From assembly GCA_937124965.1 (NCBI GenBank), contig CAKZLB010000016.1, positions 239,370 through 303,369 on the forward strand: DNA of 64,000 nucleotides, written 5' to 3'. Made by a program: the position numbers and the translations under genes. The stretch comes from an uncultured Bacteroidota bacterium (lineage in GTDB: Bacteria; Bacteroidota; Bacteroidia; NS11-12g; UBA9320). Below, one piece after another: positions 48,443 through 56,684 of this stretch; position 1 is the first letter of the stretch; the number at the start of each line of letters is the position of its first letter. The notes below the pieces were generated by a model, which searched no databases, had not been told where the DNA came from, and saw only the letters and a list, made by a program, of their open reading frames with translations.

Positions 48443-49762
48443 ATGAGACACGTTTTATGCTGTTTAATTATTAGCCTTACTTTTATCAATACGAAGGCTA
48501 AAGAAATCAATGGTCTCGATAGTCTGTTCCACAACGCAGATGTTGTAGTTAGTGGTCATATAACATCAGTGCTTGGAGGCTTTTCTCATGATCTCGGTAC
48601 GGAGTATGTTTGGGTTGAGATTGAAGTCGATAGTGTATTCAAACAAAATTTTTACATAGAAACGAAACCACTGAAATTTACTTGGATTGTGAGTAATTTA
48701 CGTTGTGACAGTATTCCAATGCTTTCGTGTGTCACTAAGTATGAAGGTAAACCTTGGATCTTTTTTCTAAATCAATCTCACATTTATGGAGGGGCTGAAC
48801 TCCCGGAAAGTCAAATACTGCCAACGGGTTCCAACAACATCCAATTTGTGTCGCAGTTACGGCAAAACAGCATTTTGCAAATCAATGTTTATGAGACAGC
48901 AAATCAATGCGGCAATTCTTGTGGATTTTGTCATGCAGTTGAAAAGCGAAAATGGAATAAAGTAAAAAGGCAACTTGAAACGAATAAAAACAACATAGCT
49001 GGAATGATTCATCATCGCTGCATCAAATGGCTTTTACCGGATCGAATGATTCAATCGTCTCTTCCTTCATGGATGGGAGTGCGCTACAGGTTTCAAACAG
49101 ACGACTGGACGCAAGATGCCGTGGCAACCTACCAAGTTGGGATGTACAAACATTATTACCTCTTTTCTCGTGAGCGTCACGACATTGTTGCATTAACAGA
49201 TTTTCAACTTAGCACAATTGAGGATTCGATTATCTGGAAGTTTACGAAAGAAGACTTACGAACGAAACTATCTACCAACGCATGGATCAGTGAGTATGGA
49301 AAACCCATTGAGATATCAGACAAATTAGCAAAAATGATTTCGTTGTATGAATGGGATTTCCAGCTTTATCGTGATTATCAAACGATGCCAGAGTATGAAC
49401 AATACGCCACAGGCTATATCGACACGCTGGTAAAACACGAAAAGGTTTATAGCTTGTGCATCATGGCATTGCATAATATCCCCGAAGTTGCGGTATATGG
49501 TTTGGCAGAAATAAGAGCATTGAACGATAAACGTGCAATTCCTTTTATGATGGATATGGCTAAAACGTATATGGGTTTATATGCTAATGGGACTTTATCA
49601 AGTCATCAGGAAATTGTGGCTGCAGAACTAATTCGCACTCTTGACGGGTTGTTAGGTACCAAAACCCTTGAAAAATTCTATCCATACGGACTGTCAACCT
49701 CCGTTCTTAGTATGTCAATTATGTATCCAATTTGGCAAAGTCGTTTTGTAGATAAAGAATAA
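48443..49762 (+). CDS. Secreted protein of unknown function
   Basis: 439 residues. Signal peptide about 1-20 (ending NTKAK). The N-terminal part (about 25-170) has a beta-rich layout with VEIEVDSVFKQ and a cysteine cluster (NQCGNSCGFCHAVEK), reminiscent of metal- or disulfide-binding loops; the CGFCH motif is also c-type-haem-like (CxxCH), but only one such motif is present and it could be coincidental. The C-terminal half is helical. No family recognised. Its start lies 28 bp after an inverted-repeat element, which must supply or displace its promoter. Confidence 0.68.
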   Translation: MRHVLCCLIISLTFINTKAKEINGLDSLFHNADVVVSGHITSVLGGFSHDLGTEYVWVEIEVDSVFKQNFYIETKPLKFTWIVSNLRCDSIPMLSCVTKYEGKPWIFFLNQSHIYGGAELPESQILPTGSNNIQFVSQLRQNSILQINVYETANQCGNSCGFCHAVEKRKWNKVKRQLETNKNNIAGMIHHRCIKWLLPDRMIQSSLPSWMGVRYRFQTDDWTQDAVATYQVGMYKHYYLFSRERHDIVALTDFQLSTIEDSIIWKFTKEDLRTKLSTNAWISEYGKPIEISDKLAKMISLYEWDFQLYRDYQTMPEYEQYATGYIDTLVKHEKVYSLCIMALHNIPEVAVYGLAEIRALNDKRAIPFMMDMAKTYMGLYANGTLSSHQEIVAAELIRTLDGLLGTKTLEKFYPYGLSTSVLSMSIMYPIWQSRFVDKE

Positions 49763-49807
49763 GCGACAACAAAGTGATTTGTATTTTTTTGTAATTTGGT
49801 ATTCGCT

Positions 49808-50545
49808 ATGGATCAAAACACACAAACCGAAAACACACTTTCTGAGTTTACAACGAATGGTTTTTCAGAAAACCCTTTGCCAACAATTGCTATGGCTACT
49901 GTTGCGGGTATGTCTTTAATGTTTATCACCATATCATTAAATGCGTCAATAATTACTACAATGGTCGGGTTGTTTGCGGGTATTTTACTGGTCTATGGAT
50001 TCAAAGTGGCGTCAATTACGTACACGTTAACGGATGAGGGTGTACGACAACGTATTCGTAAATTTTTACCCTATAAAATCAATAAAAAAGAAAGTGTACG
50101 CTTTATCGCATGGAGTGATATTTCATCGTTTAAGAATGATTGGGACCGAAATAGGAGTGGGGCAGATTATGAGTTCCTTAAGATTTATTTAACTAAATCG
50201 CCAAAGGAGATTTGGATTACCAATCAGAGTGATGTTCAAGGGTTTAATCACTTTAAGGAGTCATTTATGCAATCGGTCGAAGTGGGTAAATCAAAACCAG
50301 TATCTCAAGCAAATAGCGCCAATACAGTAAAGCAAAACACATCTCACATTAAACAACGAAAAAGTTTTTATGATACGTGGTTTGCAAAATTCTTAACCAT
50401 TTTTTTTGGCCTTTGGGTGATCGCAATTTTCATATTTGCAGAAATAAACGGAATACGGTTTAGTACGCAACTTAAATTTCAGGCCGTAATGGTGCCGGGT
50501 ACCGTCTACATGTTTTATCGTGTTTTCATTAAAAAGAAAAATTAA
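49808..50545 (+). CDS. Membrane protein of unknown function
   Basis: 245 residues from the ATG at 49808 (a TTG at 49796 is in frame). Two N-terminal helices (about 27-70), a soluble segment (about 75-160) with the look of a bacterial PH-like domain (LTDEGVRQRI...WSDISSFKND...YEFLKIYLTKSPKE), and two C-terminal helices. Similar small proteins with a PH-like insert are common and mostly unnamed. It is convergent with the 50542 gene, the stop codons overlapping by four bases. Confidence 0.7.
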   Translation: MDQNTQTENTLSEFTTNGFSENPLPTIAMATVAGMSLMFITISLNASIITTMVGLFAGILLVYGFKVASITYTLTDEGVRQRIRKFLPYKINKKESVRFIAWSDISSFKNDWDRNRSGADYEFLKIYLTKSPKEIWITNQSDVQGFNHFKESFMQSVEVGKSKPVSQANSANTVKQNTSHIKQRKSFYDTWFAKFLTIFFGLWVIAIFIFAEINGIRFSTQLKFQAVMVPGTVYMFYRVFIKKKN

Positions 50546-53500
50546 TATAAGGGTAACAAACTAGTTGTCTCTTCTCTCACTTGCTCGCCATTTACATAAT
50601 GGTACTGTTTGATGTTTATCTTTTGAGTAACATAACCTATTTGGTCAACATCTGGAAAGTTGTAAGCGTCAACAGCACCTGCACGACAGAACTTTTCGTA
50701 ATACGGTACAGCTTCTAAATCGCCTTCGACCCACATACCATTTTTTAAACCGTTTTCATCAAAACTTCCCATTTTTTCTAATCTTCCGTTAGGGTCATAA
50801 TACTTCCAAAGACCGAAAGGTTTATTGTTTTTGAGATGTCCTTCGATGCGTATTTCACCGTTGTTGTGGTATTCTTTTATAGGACCAGATCCGTTAGAGA
50901 TTAGTTGCTCACCAGCTTCATTAAAGAAGCTCAAGTAGTGGAGGTTTTCAAACGACACCTGCATTTCTTGATCGCATTTAAATCTATACTCATTATATTT
51001 TACAAGTCCTGTAAGCAACTTTTTGCCATTTGGGTACCACATCTTCACCTTCCCATAATACTTAATGGAATCTTTTGTAATTGGATTAATGTGCCAGCCG
51101 GTGTCGTACGAAATCTCTTTGTATAATTGTCCGTTTAAGTCCCAATACTTCCATGTTCCTACTTTTTGTCGTCTCTCAATCCGACCTTCAGAGGCCATTT
51201 GACCGTTTTTATAGAAATACTGGTAATCGGCTGTTTGATTTGATTTAAATTCGATAATTTTCGTTTCATCAAGCAATTGACTTCCATTTGAATGACTACC
51301 ATACGTCGACATCGGCCAACGTCCACTTTGTCCTGTAACGGGCTGCAAAACCCAGCCAGAATAACTCACGCTATCAGATAGTTCATAGTTTACTTTTGCT
51401 TTCAAAATACCTTCTTTAAAATAATAAGAGGCAGTGTCTACTAAGTAGCCATGGTGCAGTTGCGCTTTTACAGAAACAGGACAGGTAAGGTTCCCTCTAA
51501 AATATTCTCCATGAGGATACCCTTTGATAAATTGAACCGATTGTCCAACGACTTCAGGTGCAACAAAACTTTGAAATAAGCCATGTAATGTGTCCATTAC
51601 AAAAGTTGTTTTGTAGGCAATCTGATCATTGTAACGCTTATCACTTCCATAGTATCCAAGGTGCATTTCTAAACCATGTTGCTTGCCTTTATAATATTCC
51701 ATAAAGGTTCTATAATTTTTGTACAAACCATGACGTTGTCCCCTTACATAATATCCTTTATATCCGGATTCATCATTGCCCTCACCATTTTTTAGACCGT
51801 TAACGTACTCTGCCACGTATGAATAACCTTGTTCAATTTTATCAGGTATTCCGTCTGAATATTCTAACTCGTTTTCATCGTAAATGTATTCCCTGTATGA
51901 GACAATTTTCAATGAGGTGTCTTTAAACACAATGCCATTTATCTTATATCTATTGACCTTTACCTTAGCTTTATGATTGAAGTGTTTTTTGTATTTATAT
52001 CGACCTTTAAGTACTACATCACCACTATAATTTTGGTTAAAACCATATAAAACATGCGTTAACGTATCCTTTAATTCGTTTATAATATCTGGCTCAATGG
52101 CGTCTAGGTAAGAACTTTTTTTAAGGTAATGGTCTTTGTCGTAAGTCGGCTTTTTAAATATATAAGAATGTTCAATGGCAGTGATATGGTTTTTATCAAA
52201 TTCAGTGAGTGTAATGCGTATTGAATCTTCTGATGCAAATCGAATCTTTTTTGTTGCAACGAGTGTTTTCGGTACATCTTTATACCACGTACTTTCAAAT
52301 ATTTTATCAGTATGTAAAAGGTTGTAACCGACGGTCTTATTTTTTTTGTAAAACGACTTTTTACAAAGAATTAAACCGCGTTTGTTTTTGTGTTTTTCTG
52401 ATAAGTAGTACGGAGAAGCGACATATCGCGTGGTATCTCCATTTTTATCAAAGTCCACCGATAGTAATCTTCCTGAGCCCTGATAAGATATCCAAGTAGA
52501 AACTATTTTACTGGATTTAGGGTCGTATTCTTTTGTGATTAAAAATTCTGAATTGGAAGAGTCTAGTTGCATAGATTTTAACAACCGCCCTTTCTTGTCA
52601 AACTCTTTTATTGGTTCTACTAACGTATCTTTTCTCAGGTCATAGGAAATTCTCAACTGCCCATTGCTGTAAAATTCTTCATAGGCAGATTTGTTTCCAT
52701 AATAGTAATCTTTTATAAAAGATTGAAAATGAGCCCATCTTGGAGTCGCTTTGTGTCTAACCACAATTTTAGATTCGTCAGTATAGAAATCATAATGGTC
52801 AAATTTGACTTTATAAAACTTCCTAGAAATAGAACCATCATCATCATACTGAACAGTAGTGTTGCCACCAAAAGAATCTAGTTTACTGACCGTTTTGCTA
52901 ATTCGACCATTATCAAAGCTTTTTTTAGCAATGTTGTCTTTAAATGAGTCACTTTCCCAATGCCGAATGTTCCCCTTCTTGTCGTATTGTTTATAGTCTA
53001 TTGACGACCCTTGGTCATAGGTTGTTGTCGAGTATATTTGACTAGGCTTCTTTGTGTAATACTGTTTAAATATGCCAACAGCTTCGTCGTTTTTATACTG
53101 CCCAATTCTCCTGAGTTCTCCTTTGTAAAACCGTGCATAGTTACCGTGGAGTAAACCTTCAGAATAATTTATTTGTACTTTGTGATTTTTTCGTATTCGG
53201 TTCCACTCTCCAGACTTTAGGTCACTTTTGTAATACCCAGTTTGTAATACTTGTTGCCCTTTTCCAAAGTCGTACCACGTTGCTTGCCCCTCTTTTTTAT
53301 TATTTACGATACTAAATGTTGCAGCAACCAACGTCGTGTCTTCATGAGTATATATAGGTTGACGTGTTTCTTTGTCGTACTTTAATTCTCGCTTTTCGTA
53401 ATAGATGATGTAATCACCATTGTCTAAGTTAAATGGATTGAAAGGTAATAAAAGTTCGTCGGTAGAGTAACTTTCCCAAAGGCCTTTTTTTATGGCCTTT

Positions 53501-53667
53501 TTTGTTAAACGACGACTGTAGGAATAATATCCTTCTGGTTCTATGGGTAACCGTACAGGATACACCTTATAAAGTTTCCCATTAAACTCGGTGGTTGAAA
53601 TTTTAATTTGAGAAAAAGATGTTACACTCAGAAGTGATAACAAAACTAGGGTCAGAAATCGTGGCAT
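50542..53667 (-). CDS. Giant secreted protein with MORN-variant (YwqK-like) repeats
   Basis: 1041 residues. Signal peptide about 1-19 (ending TSFSQ). Throughout are repeats of about 23 residues of the form (G).(W).(Y)...G.L...G.Y.....G.W..Y, for example KKEGQATWYDFGKGQQVLQTG, GLLHGNYARFYKGELRRIGQ, YHNNGEIRIEGHLKNNKPFG and KYYDPNGRLEKMGSFDENG. This is the MORN-variant repeat of YwqK-like proteins, which some databases list as toxin-antitoxin components; a protein this large is more likely structural or surface associated. No T9SS sorting domain was seen. A single long exported beta-hairpin ladder is the expected fold. Confidence 0.78.
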   Translation of the reverse strand: MPRFLTLVLLSLLSVTSFSQIKISTTEFNGKLYKVYPVRLPIEPEGYYSYSRRLTKKAIKKGLWESYSTDELLLPFNPFNLDNGDYIIYYEKRELKYDKETRQPIYTHEDTTLVAATFSIVNNKKEGQATWYDFGKGQQVLQTGYYKSDLKSGEWNRIRKNHKVQINYSEGLLHGNYARFYKGELRRIGQYKNDEAVGIFKQYYTKKPSQIYSTTTYDQGSSIDYKQYDKKGNIRHWESDSFKDNIAKKSFDNGRISKTVSKLDSFGGNTTVQYDDDGSISRKFYKVKFDHYDFYTDESKIVVRHKATPRWAHFQSFIKDYYYGNKSAYEEFYSNGQLRISYDLRKDTLVEPIKEFDKKGRLLKSMQLDSSNSEFLITKEYDPKSSKIVSTWISYQGSGRLLSVDFDKNGDTTRYVASPYYLSEKHKNKRGLILCKKSFYKKNKTVGYNLLHTDKIFESTWYKDVPKTLVATKKIRFASEDSIRITLTEFDKNHITAIEHSYIFKKPTYDKDHYLKKSSYLDAIEPDIINELKDTLTHVLYGFNQNYSGDVVLKGRYKYKKHFNHKAKVKVNRYKINGIVFKDTSLKIVSYREYIYDENELEYSDGIPDKIEQGYSYVAEYVNGLKNGEGNDESGYKGYYVRGQRHGLYKNYRTFMEYYKGKQHGLEMHLGYYGSDKRYNDQIAYKTTFVMDTLHGLFQSFVAPEVVGQSVQFIKGYPHGEYFRGNLTCPVSVKAQLHHGYLVDTASYYFKEGILKAKVNYELSDSVSYSGWVLQPVTGQSGRWPMSTYGSHSNGSQLLDETKIIEFKSNQTADYQYFYKNGQMASEGRIERRQKVGTWKYWDLNGQLYKEISYDTGWHINPITKDSIKYYGKVKMWYPNGKKLLTGLVKYNEYRFKCDQEMQVSFENLHYLSFFNEAGEQLISNGSGPIKEYHNNGEIRIEGHLKNNKPFGLWKYYDPNGRLEKMGSFDENGLKNGMWVEGDLEAVPYYEKFCRAGAVDAYNFPDVDQIGYVTQKINIKQYHYVNGEQVREETTSLLPLY

Positions 53668-53889
53668 GAAATACAGTATATGATGATTGAACGAGGGAAA
53701 TTAGAAATAAATTGCCTTCATCAAAAACAGGAATTTACAAACGGCTTATCGATTTGATTTTTTTAAACGTAATTTTCTACTGAGGTAGATTGTGAGTAGT
53801 AGTAGCATGTTAATAATAGTTATAAAGCGTCGCTTTTTTATTGCGATACCTTGTAGTAGTTCCTCGAATATACCATTTTTGTTGGAGAA

Positions 53890-54423
53890 ATGGAAGAACT
53901 TGTTCATGACACATTCACTGGTTTAGTCTTTAATATAGATGGTTCAGTATGGGGAATAGGCGTTGCAATACCGACCGATATTTCCAATAAATACATTCAA
54001 CAAAAAGTGAAACGCGTAGTGTGTACTCTCAAAAAATCTGAGACCTATCAATGTGCTTTAATGCCAAATGGGAACAATCAATATTTCATTAATATCAACA
54101 AGGAACTTCAGAAAAAGCTATCAATCAAAGAGGGGGATGAAGTACATGTAAAAATCAAACCAGATACAAGTAAATACGGTTTGCCGTTGCCTGAAGAGCT
54201 TGAAGCGATTTTTGAGATTGACGAAGATGGTAGCCATTTTTTTCATCAACTAACACCAGGAAAACAAAGGACCTTGCTTCATTTAGTTGGTAAGCCAAAG
54301 TCTGCCGACATTCGAATAAAAAAAGCAATGGTAATTGTGGAGTACTTAAAGGAAGTTCAAGGAAAACTTGATTTTAAGGAGTTAAATGCTGCCTTTAAAC
54401 GAGCCAACGAAAAGCAATATTAG
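53890..54423 (+). CDS. YdeI/OmpD-associated family protein with DUF1905 domain
   Basis: 177 residues. The N-terminal half (about 5-95) is a DUF1905 small barrel (FTGLVFNIDGSVWGIGVAIP, INKELQKKLSIKEGDEVHVK); the C-terminal half is the YdeI/OmpD-associated helical part (LTPGKQRTLLHLVGKPKSADIRIKKA). Family members are soluble, and their name comes from a genetic link to bacteriocin or porin phenotypes in enterobacteria; the molecular function is not known. Its stop overlaps that of the AraC gene on the other strand by four bases. Confidence 0.85.
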   Translation: MEELVHDTFTGLVFNIDGSVWGIGVAIPTDISNKYIQQKVKRVVCTLKKSETYQCALMPNGNNQYFININKELQKKLSIKEGDEVHVKIKPDTSKYGLPLPEELEAIFEIDEDGSHFFHQLTPGKQRTLLHLVGKPKSADIRIKKAMVIVEYLKEVQGKLDFKELNAAFKRANEKQY

Positions 54424-55298
54424 CGTTTCTCTAACATGAATTTTTTGGGAGTATTCCCAAATTTCTTGCGAAATGCTTCTATGAAATGACTTGACGATTT
54501 GTAACCAATTTGATCAGCAATTTCTGCCACTTGCCATTGTCCTTCACCTAATAATTTTTTAGAATAATTTAACCGATATTCTTGCAGGTATTTAAACGGA
54601 GGCAGACCATAAACATTCTTAAACCCAATTTTTAGATTGTATTCATTCATGCCAATTTCTTTGGCTAATTCCGACAAACTTGGGGCATTGTCTAGTTGGT
54701 CAATTAAAATGTTTCTCGCATTTTTTATCCGTTGCACATTGTCTTTTTCTTTTAAGAATGGACATGCTTCGTACAAATGACTTTCTTCAACGTCAAAAGT
54801 GAAACTTAAAAGTTCTAAAATTTTTCCACGATAGTAAACTGACTTCAGCGCGTTTGGTTCAATTGATGGGTCAATCAAGTTGTCGAGCAAAACATCGGTT
54901 GAGAAATTGATGTCTTTTACCGAATATTCACGAACACCAAATCCTTCAAATCCAAGTTGTACCATGCTTTTACGATCATCAATCAATATCTTATGGATGT
55001 CTTCAGGGGGCATAGATACATAGACCATCTTACATGTTTGTGCATGAAGAGTCACCGGTAAATTTCTTCCCTGATCATAAATAGTAAAATAACTACCTTC
55101 TGGAAGTGGTCGCTCGTAATGTTGGCTAAACTTGAATATCGGTGTGCCTTGTTTACAAAAGAACAAATGAACTTGGTGGCTGTTAAGCTCCATTTGGTAG
55201 TTCAATGGTTCTTGCTGACAATCGAAAGTTGTCATCGAAGAATGGCTCGACTTTAGTCTTTCATTTATGTCACTTTTTTCGATATTGTTGGTAGGCAT
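54420..55298 (-). CDS. AraC-family transcriptional regulator
   Basis: 292 residues. The last 100 residues are a two-HTH AraC domain: LSELAKEIGMNEYNLKIGFKN in the first HTH and VAEIADQIGYKSSSHFIEAF followed by RKKFGNTPKKF in the second, which is the family signature. The N-terminal part is a ligand- or partner-sensing region of the type found in siderophore- and haem-responsive Bacteroidota regulators. It diverges from the HmuY-like/TonB operon, 165 bp apart, so control of that operon is likely but unproven. Confidence 0.88.
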   Translation of the reverse strand: MPTNNIEKSDINERLKSSHSSMTTFDCQQEPLNYQMELNSHQVHLFFCKQGTPIFKFSQHYERPLPEGSYFTIYDQGRNLPVTLHAQTCKMVYVSMPPEDIHKILIDDRKSMVQLGFEGFGVREYSVKDINFSTDVLLDNLIDPSIEPNALKSVYYRGKILELLSFTFDVEESHLYEACPFLKEKDNVQRIKNARNILIDQLDNAPSLSELAKEIGMNEYNLKIGFKNVYGLPPFKYLQEYRLNYSKKLLGEGQWQVAEIADQIGYKSSSHFIEAFRKKFGNTPKKFMLEKR

Positions 55299-55425
55299 AA
55301 TCAGTCTAAATAAGTGTAGAGTTTTGTTGTTACTGGGTTGTGGGTGTTTTTGTTTGATGAAATCTCTTCAACTTTTAGCGATATTATTTTTCCATCAGTC
55401 GACAAAAATAACTATTTAATGCCTT

Positions 55426-55433
55426 CAAATTTG
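55426..55433 (+). promoter_or_regulatory. Possible -7 box (CAAATTTG) of the haem-uptake-like operon
   Basis: CAAATTTG differs from TAnnTTTG at one position and lies 30 bases before the ATG at 55464. It is palindromic, so it could instead be read as an operator. No other better match is in the divergent gap. Confidence 0.3.
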
Positions 55434-55463
55434 CACCACAACAAAAGGAATAATAACTCGTAT

Positions 55464-56681
55464 ATGAAACGAATAAGTGTTTTGACAATAATTGCTTTAG
55501 TGTTTAGCACAAGCATATTGGCGCAAGAATCAATGGACTCTGTTACAACTAAAGGAAGTACAGAAGATGTTTATTACAATTTTAATACAGGTAAAAAGGT
55601 AGCAGTAGATCAAGATAATTGGGATTTAGCCTTTGAAAACTTAGGGTTTACCGCTTCTGTTTTAATCAATGATCAGAAGGGTGTAATGCTGTACACAGCT
55701 CCATACGATGTTGAAGAGTGGACTCAATTCGACACTGCTGGATATATGTCCTGGAAAGAAACAATCAATTCATCGTCGTCTTGGTCGAGCGGAGCTTTCA
55801 ATCAAGATTTGCAAAGTGAAACCGACCTTGGTTGGGGAACGTACAACGTTCAAACACATGTGATTTCAGGTGATAGTGTTTACATGCTAAAGTTAGCTGA
55901 TGGCTCTTTCAAGAAAATGTACATCAAAGACTTAACTGGTGGAACATATACGTTTGTGTACGCAAACATTGATGGTTCGTCAGAAATGACTGCAATGGTT
56001 ACCAAGAAAGATATGAATGGACAAAATTTTGGGTACTACTCAGTAGAGGATCAAAAGGTTGTTCCACGTGAACCAGACACCAAAGAATGGGATGTGGTCT
56101 TCACACAATACGTTATTCCAGTGCCAACAGGTCCAGGAAGTTTCCAAAACTATCCAGTAAGTGGGGTGAAAATCAACAAGGCAATGGAAGTCGCTCAACG
56201 AGATGGAATAGATGTAATGAGTGACGACACAACAAACTTAACTTGGACTACAAATATTTCAGAAATTGGTTCTGATTGGAAAACATGGGATGGTACTCAA
56301 TATGTTTATGCACAAGACAGAGCATACTTTGTTCGATTAACAAATGGTGCCGTTTGGAAAATGTATTTCACGAAATATGAAGGAGGGCCATTAGGGACTT
56401 ATCACTTTGTAAAGGAAAAAATTGCAAGTGGTGTAAACGTTCAAAATGTTTTAAACGCATCATCTTCAATTTATCCTAACCCTTCTAACGGAGGAGCAGT
56501 GACCGTAAGTCTTTCAAACCAATTTGAATTAAAAGGAATCACCGTTTTGTCAAGTGCAATGAACACCGTTGCAACAAGTACAAGCAACACAATTAATACT
56601 GCAGAATTGGCTTCAGGGATGTACTTCGTTCAAATCGAAACAAACCAAGGAACAGCAATCAAAAAGCTCTTAATCGACTAA
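55464..56681 (+). CDS. T9SS-secreted HmuY-like protein
   Basis: 405 residues from the ATG at 55464; the longer open frame before it has no signal sequence. Signal peptide about 1-21 (ending SILAQ). Two HmuY-like segments follow: YYNFNTGKKVAVDQDNWDLA (about 36-55) and YYSVEDQKVV...KEWDVVF (about 195-220), each with the WD.AF pattern and strands such as VYMLKLADGSFKKMYIK. HmuY proteins bind haem and pass it to a TonB-dependent receptor. The end is a type A T9SS sorting domain (SSIYPNPSNGG; LASGMYFVQI), so this one should be released or anchored through the T9SS rather than as a lipoprotein. It precedes the receptor gene by 3 bp. Confidence 0.8.
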   Translation: MKRISVLTIIALVFSTSILAQESMDSVTTKGSTEDVYYNFNTGKKVAVDQDNWDLAFENLGFTASVLINDQKGVMLYTAPYDVEEWTQFDTAGYMSWKETINSSSSWSSGAFNQDLQSETDLGWGTYNVQTHVISGDSVYMLKLADGSFKKMYIKDLTGGTYTFVYANIDGSSEMTAMVTKKDMNGQNFGYYSVEDQKVVPREPDTKEWDVVFTQYVIPVPTGPGSFQNYPVSGVKINKAMEVAQRDGIDVMSDDTTNLTWTTNISEIGSDWKTWDGTQYVYAQDRAYFVRLTNGAVWKMYFTKYEGGPLGTYHFVKEKIASGVNVQNVLNASSSIYPNPSNGGAVTVSLSNQFELKGITVLSSAMNTVATSTSNTINTAELASGMYFVQIETNQGTAIKKLLID

Positions 56682-56684
56682 GAT

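Noticed and set aside
48780..49000. c-type haem-binding site (CGFCH) in the secreted protein at 48443
   Set aside because: A single CxxCH in a protein without other cytochrome features is not enough; I mention it only as a possible coincidence in the annotation.
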